Origin: Diplosphaera chodatii
Lineage: Eukaryota > Chlorophyta > Trebouxiophyceae > Prasiolales > Stichococcaceae
Direction: 5' to 3'
Assembly (NCBI GenBank): GCA_032358165.1
Contig: JAALGY010000049.1
Location: 248,001 to 312,000, forward strand
DNA length: 64,000 bases
In this document: in pieces, positions 60,501 to 64,000 of the stretch
Position numbering within the stretch: position 1 is the stretch's first letter
Layout: each line of letters begins with the position of its first letter
Program-made: the position numbers and the translations under genes
The notes under the pieces: model-generated
Databases searched by the model: none
What the model was told of the DNA's origin: nothing
The model's input: the letters and a program-made list of their open reading frames with translations, nothing else

Positions 60501-62070
60501 GCAGCCCGGCCTCGACAGCCTGGCAAATGTGGCGGCGGCAGATGCCGATGGCGCGAACCTGCCCCTGCTTCCAGCATCCAGTGGAGCCAAGCCCGCCGTC
60601 GCTGCCGCTGACGCCTGCGTCGGACCTGGGCAGCAGGCGTCGGCGGCTTTCAGCTTCCAGCCGCCATCGCCGTCCGCCTCGAGCCGCAGCCGCGCAGGCT
60701 CGGTCGCAGCGGAGGACCTGGTGTACCCCTGCGACAGGGTGCCCGCCCTGCAGCAGCCGCAGACGCTGCAGCAGGCTGTCGGCGGCGGCGCGGCCGGCAG
60801 GGCCCAGGCACCGTTCCTGCCACAGGGTGGGTCATCGGACCGCCGCCAGCGGGGTGGCGCCGCCACAGCAGCCGGAGCCACCGCCAGCAGGAGTGCTGCA
60901 GATGCCGTTGGTGCCGGCGCGGGGGCGGCCGCCAGCGGCGCGCGGACGCCGCTCGCCTTCTCCAAGACGCTGGACTACAAGAGCTGCGACCACATCCTGT
61001 GCCTCACCAAGGACATGGCGCGCCAGCTGCTGCCGCCCGCCCCCCACTCCTGCACCGCCACAGGTGGGTCGACGGTTCGTGACAACCTAACATCAGTATG
61101 CCGCAACAAGCACCTTCGATGTGTTGACCTTTGCAAGTGAAGCCTGCGAAGTCTCTCTCTTCTGGTCATCTATTGCTACCCAATCTGGCTTTGCGAGTCA
61201 CCCCCTGGGGCCCCTCAGAGTTGCTCTGTGTGTTCACATGCTCACACACAGGCAGCAGCAAGCAGCCGCGACCGGCACTGTATGGTGTGCACATGCCCAG
61301 GGGCGTCGTTCTGTGCTTGCAGGCAGCAGCTGCCAGATGCAGGTGGAGCTGGAGGACCCGGCGGGGCGGCTGTGGCCGATGACCTACCGCAGCGTGCCCG
61401 CGCGCTACTCCTACGAGTTCCGCGCCGGCTGGAAGGCCTTCGCCTCGGCCTGGGGCATCGCCACGGGCGACGCCATCACCCTGGCGCGCGACACCGACAA
61501 CCGCCACCGCCTGCGCATCCAGGTGGGGTTGAGGGCCTCAGCAGCACTGTGTGAACTGTGTTGAGGCCAGTGTAAGCGCTGCAGCTGTGAAAATGGCCCG
61601 GCTGCTGTGTGCAGTGCTGTGTATAAAGGGCTCCAGCAGCGCTGCGCAGTCCTTAATGTTGTGCTGATCCCGTACCTTTGTTTTGCAGCTGGGAGCGCGA
61701 CAGCGCTGCAAGTGCACTGCATGGTCCAAGCGGCCAGGGCTTCGTGACAGATCATGCCTGGTTGTGCCTCACTCTGCTGTGGTCCCACGCACAGATCATG
61801 CACGGGGTGAGCAGCGGCGCGACGGGCGGCGCCGCCAGGCCGGCCAGGGGCGGAGCCGCCGCCAGCCGGGGGGCGTCCGGCGCCGGCGGCGGTGGCCTGA
61901 GTGGGGCCCCCGCGACGGCTGGCAACAGCGGCGGCAGCGCCGGCGCCGGCAGCCTGAACCCTGGGCCTGCGAAGCGCCACAAGGCGCCCGACGAGCCGGC
62001 GCAGTCTGCAGCCATGGCGCCGCTGCTGGCGGCGGTGCAGCAGGCGGCCGAGCACATGCTGGAGCCATGA
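57524..62070 (+). CDS. B3-domain transcription factor, 12 exons, about 854 aa
   Basis: Exons 57524-57568, 57621-57773, 58070-58315, 58490-58797, 58969-59104, 59214-59320, 59519-59862, 60004-60074, 60187-60279, 60478-61063, 61323-61522 and 61795-62070 join in phase. A basic cluster SAKRRRTG near residue 45 is a likely nuclear signal. An Ala/Glu/Arg coiled coil follows (LADVEAREAAVAAREGF). The middle is Ser/Pro/Ala-rich and probably disordered. The plant-type B3 DNA-binding domain spans about residues 660-763: LAFSKTLDYKSCDHILCLTK, DMARQLLPP, QVELEDPAGRLWPMTYRS, YEFRAGWKAFASAWGIATGD and AITLARD. B3 domains recognise short major-groove motifs in plants and green algae. The C-terminus is Gly/Ala-rich. 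The first exon is plausible but not certain; exon 9 has a competing frame. Confidence 0.82.
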
Positions 62071-63401
62071 GCGGCGCGTGATGGGCAGTGATGAGTGCGA
62101 GTGGGCACAGGTTGGCAGCGGGGTTGAGCGACGTGACAGTTGAGTGCCGATAGAGCAGGCTGTACCACAGCGCTGCAGTATAGCGCGCCGATGCTGTGCC
62201 GGTCACATAGGCAGCGCAAACGCACTTGATGGCAGTAATGTAGCAGGCGATGCAGCAGGCGGCAGGCGGCTGTGGCAGCCGGGGCGGGCATGGCGCAGCA
62301 TGACAGGCAGCGCTCTAGGAAGCTTATTGTCAGTCGTCAGCACAGAGTGCCAGCAGCAATGGCGGCAGAGGAGTGGCGAGACAGGGTTGCTGCCGCGACA
62401 CTGCCAAGGCTGCAGCAGCGTTGAGTTGGTTGTACCAAGCCGTGTGATGGTGCCGTGATCGCACACACCAGCGCAGCAGATATTCCAGCGAGGCGCGATT
62501 GTCATCACGAAGATGGAAGTGCGCAGACGGGTGCGGTTGCAAGCTATCCCTCTACGGCGGCGCTGAAACTGCGGCAGTCGTGGGGAGTCTTTCATGTCAG
62601 CCGGCAGGGTGGGGAGACGATGAACAATGGTTTGACCAAGAACCTCGGCAGGCAATGCCACACATACTACAGCCCCACTCACTGGGTGCTTTGGCGGCAC
62701 TACAGCCAGTTGGACAATTGAACGAACGGTATTTGGAACCGCAAGATTCAGAGGGTGCAATCGAACCAGCAAAGTTGCCGCCTGCACTTCTGGTCAGTGG
62801 CTGGCCTGCAGCCTTCGGGCGGCCACTTGTTGTTGGGACACCTCCTTCCCTTCATCTTCCGCTTCAGGTCCTCACTTGTCAGCGTAGGTTGTCTGTTTTG
62901 TGAGCTTCGGACTCATGTTGGAAGTGGCGGTTATAAGCAAGAGTACGGACCCGCTTCTGGGCCCGCTGTGAGCTGCATGGCTCAGGATCTCGCCCATTAG
63001 CTGATCGGGTGTACCAGCAGCCGTACACAACAGCTTCGACTCAGTGAGTGCACTCCACCGGCTGCTGGTTAGCGGAGGCACAGTGTGCTCGGCTAATCTT
63101 AGCAACAGTGAAGCAGATGAAGGGAAATTAGCTCTCGCTTCACTGCATCTCTCTAGCTGACCAGGGTCATTTCAAACGCTTCAATTCGTGCATGATCAGC
63201 TCGGACCTTGAGTTTATGATCTGACGAAGAGTGGCCTTGCATCGGACCGCCCACGAGGTGGCTGCGTGCCACTACGTGCGGTTTCAGACGGTGATCACCA
63301 GGTCACACGGCTGGTGAGGCAGAGCAGGCTGAACAGCGGCAGGTGCTGCAGCACATCAAGCCTGCTTCACTAGACACCTGCGCCGGTGGACGCATGTGAG
63401 C
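62071..63401. other. Intergenic, B3 gene to gamma-tubulin
   Basis: 1.3 kb with scattered short open frames and no family resemblance that I can see. It must hold the 3' UTR of the B3 gene and the gamma-tubulin promoter. Confidence 0.4.
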
Positions 63402-64000
63402 ATGACGCGGGAGGTGATCAGCCTGCATGTAGGGCAGTGCGGCAACCAAATCGGCAGCGAATTTTGGAAGCGGGTGCGCGCTGCTTCGCACCTATGCTGG
63501 CTGGCACCAGCTTGCAAACCCTGCCGTGCCACTACGCCACCAGACACGCATCTCCTCACGGCCGATGCTGTGCTGACGGTTGGCCGTCCACTGCCTGCAG
63601 CTGTGTCAGGAGCATGCACTGGCTACTGACGGCACTCTGCAGGACTCCGCCGCTGAGGTGCGCCCATTAGATGACACAGCAGGGCAACAGGCAGAGCTGC
63701 ATACGTTGAAACTCGCTCGGCTGCAGCGACAGTGCCGCTCACTTTTGCTTCCACAGTGCATACAAGAACAGCACAGCTGGCTGATTGGTTGCCACAGGGC
63801 CAGGATGCCAGGGACGCTTTCTTCTCTGAGGCAGACGACGGCCGCTACACGCCGCGCGCACTGCTGTTCGACCTGGAGCCGAGGCGCGTCGACTCATACG
63901 GACCCCTCACTGCGTTCCCTTTCTGCAGCAGCGGCATTCATGTCGCTAGGGCTGATACGCACGCGTCAGGCACTTCCAGCATGGCCGCCAGCCATGCGCC
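63402..64000 (+). CDS. Gamma-tubulin, 5' part (truncated by window edge)
   Basis: Exons 63402-63473 ([20 protein letters not shown] then FWKR), 63601-63657 ([19 protein letters not shown]) and from 63798 ([20 protein letters not shown] then ALLFDLEPR) join in phase. The GQCGNQIG nucleotide-binding loop is tubulin-wide; EFWK, the LCxEHxxxxDGxL segment and the DxxDxFFxxADDxxYxPRAxLxDLEPR block specify gamma-tubulin, the microtubule-nucleating tubulin of centrosomes and basal bodies. After LEPR the expected VI residues are not met; a GC donor within GAGCCGAG|GC and an acceptor near 63930 are possible but unproven. The rest of the gene lies beyond the window. Confidence 0.85.

Noticed and set aside
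1..64000. CRISPR array, prokaryotic operons, ribosomal RNA or viral genes
   Set aside because: Spliceosomal introns throughout, no spaced identical repeats, no rRNA stretches and no viral hallmark proteins were seen.

Overview
This is a nuclear window from an intron-rich, GC-rich eukaryote, most likely a chlorophyte green alga. The evidence is very short exons joined by GT(GCGT/GAGT)...(C/G)CAG introns, plant-type genes (B3-domain factor, SRC2-like C2 protein, DUF3054 protein with a plastid transit peptide, RCF3/HEN4-like KH protein) and scattered plant-type telomere-like TTTAGGG motifs. I cannot fix the class. Gene models were built by hand from splice signals, reading-phase continuity and protein family resemblance; no database search was possible.

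Layout. On the plus strand, 96-2861 encodes a hydrophilic LEA/dehydrin-like protein, 3359-4814 a small C2-domain protein and 6055-9153 a KH-domain RNA-binding protein. On the minus strand, 10096-14268 encodes a secreted purple acid phosphatase. It diverges from a mitochondrial-type rhomboid protease on plus (15112-18466). The minus strand then carries two tandem short-chain-dehydrogenase-like paralogues (19504-21430 and 22588-24345) and an ATP10-like mitochondrial ATP synthase assembly factor (25288-27766). ATP10 diverges across 389 bp from a plastid DUF3054 membrane protein (28156-29864, plus).

About 40 % of the window (30277-55846, minus) is a single giant multi-exon gene for UTP20/DRIM, the HEAT-repeat component of the small-subunit processome. 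Upstream of it lies a 565-bp non-autonomous hAT-type transposon with perfect terminal repeats and an 8-bp target duplication. A B3-domain transcription factor follows (57524-62070, plus), and the 5' part of a gamma-tubulin gene runs off the right edge (63402-64000, plus).

These are mostly unrelated housekeeping and stress genes rather than a pathway cluster. The least expected items are the paired SDR-like proteins that have lost cofactor and catalytic motifs while keeping the same exon structure, the intact hAT element, a KH domain that appears to lack its GxxG loop, a perfect 38-bp palindrome between 5-bp direct repeats, and long low-complexity insertions in ATP10 and UTP20.
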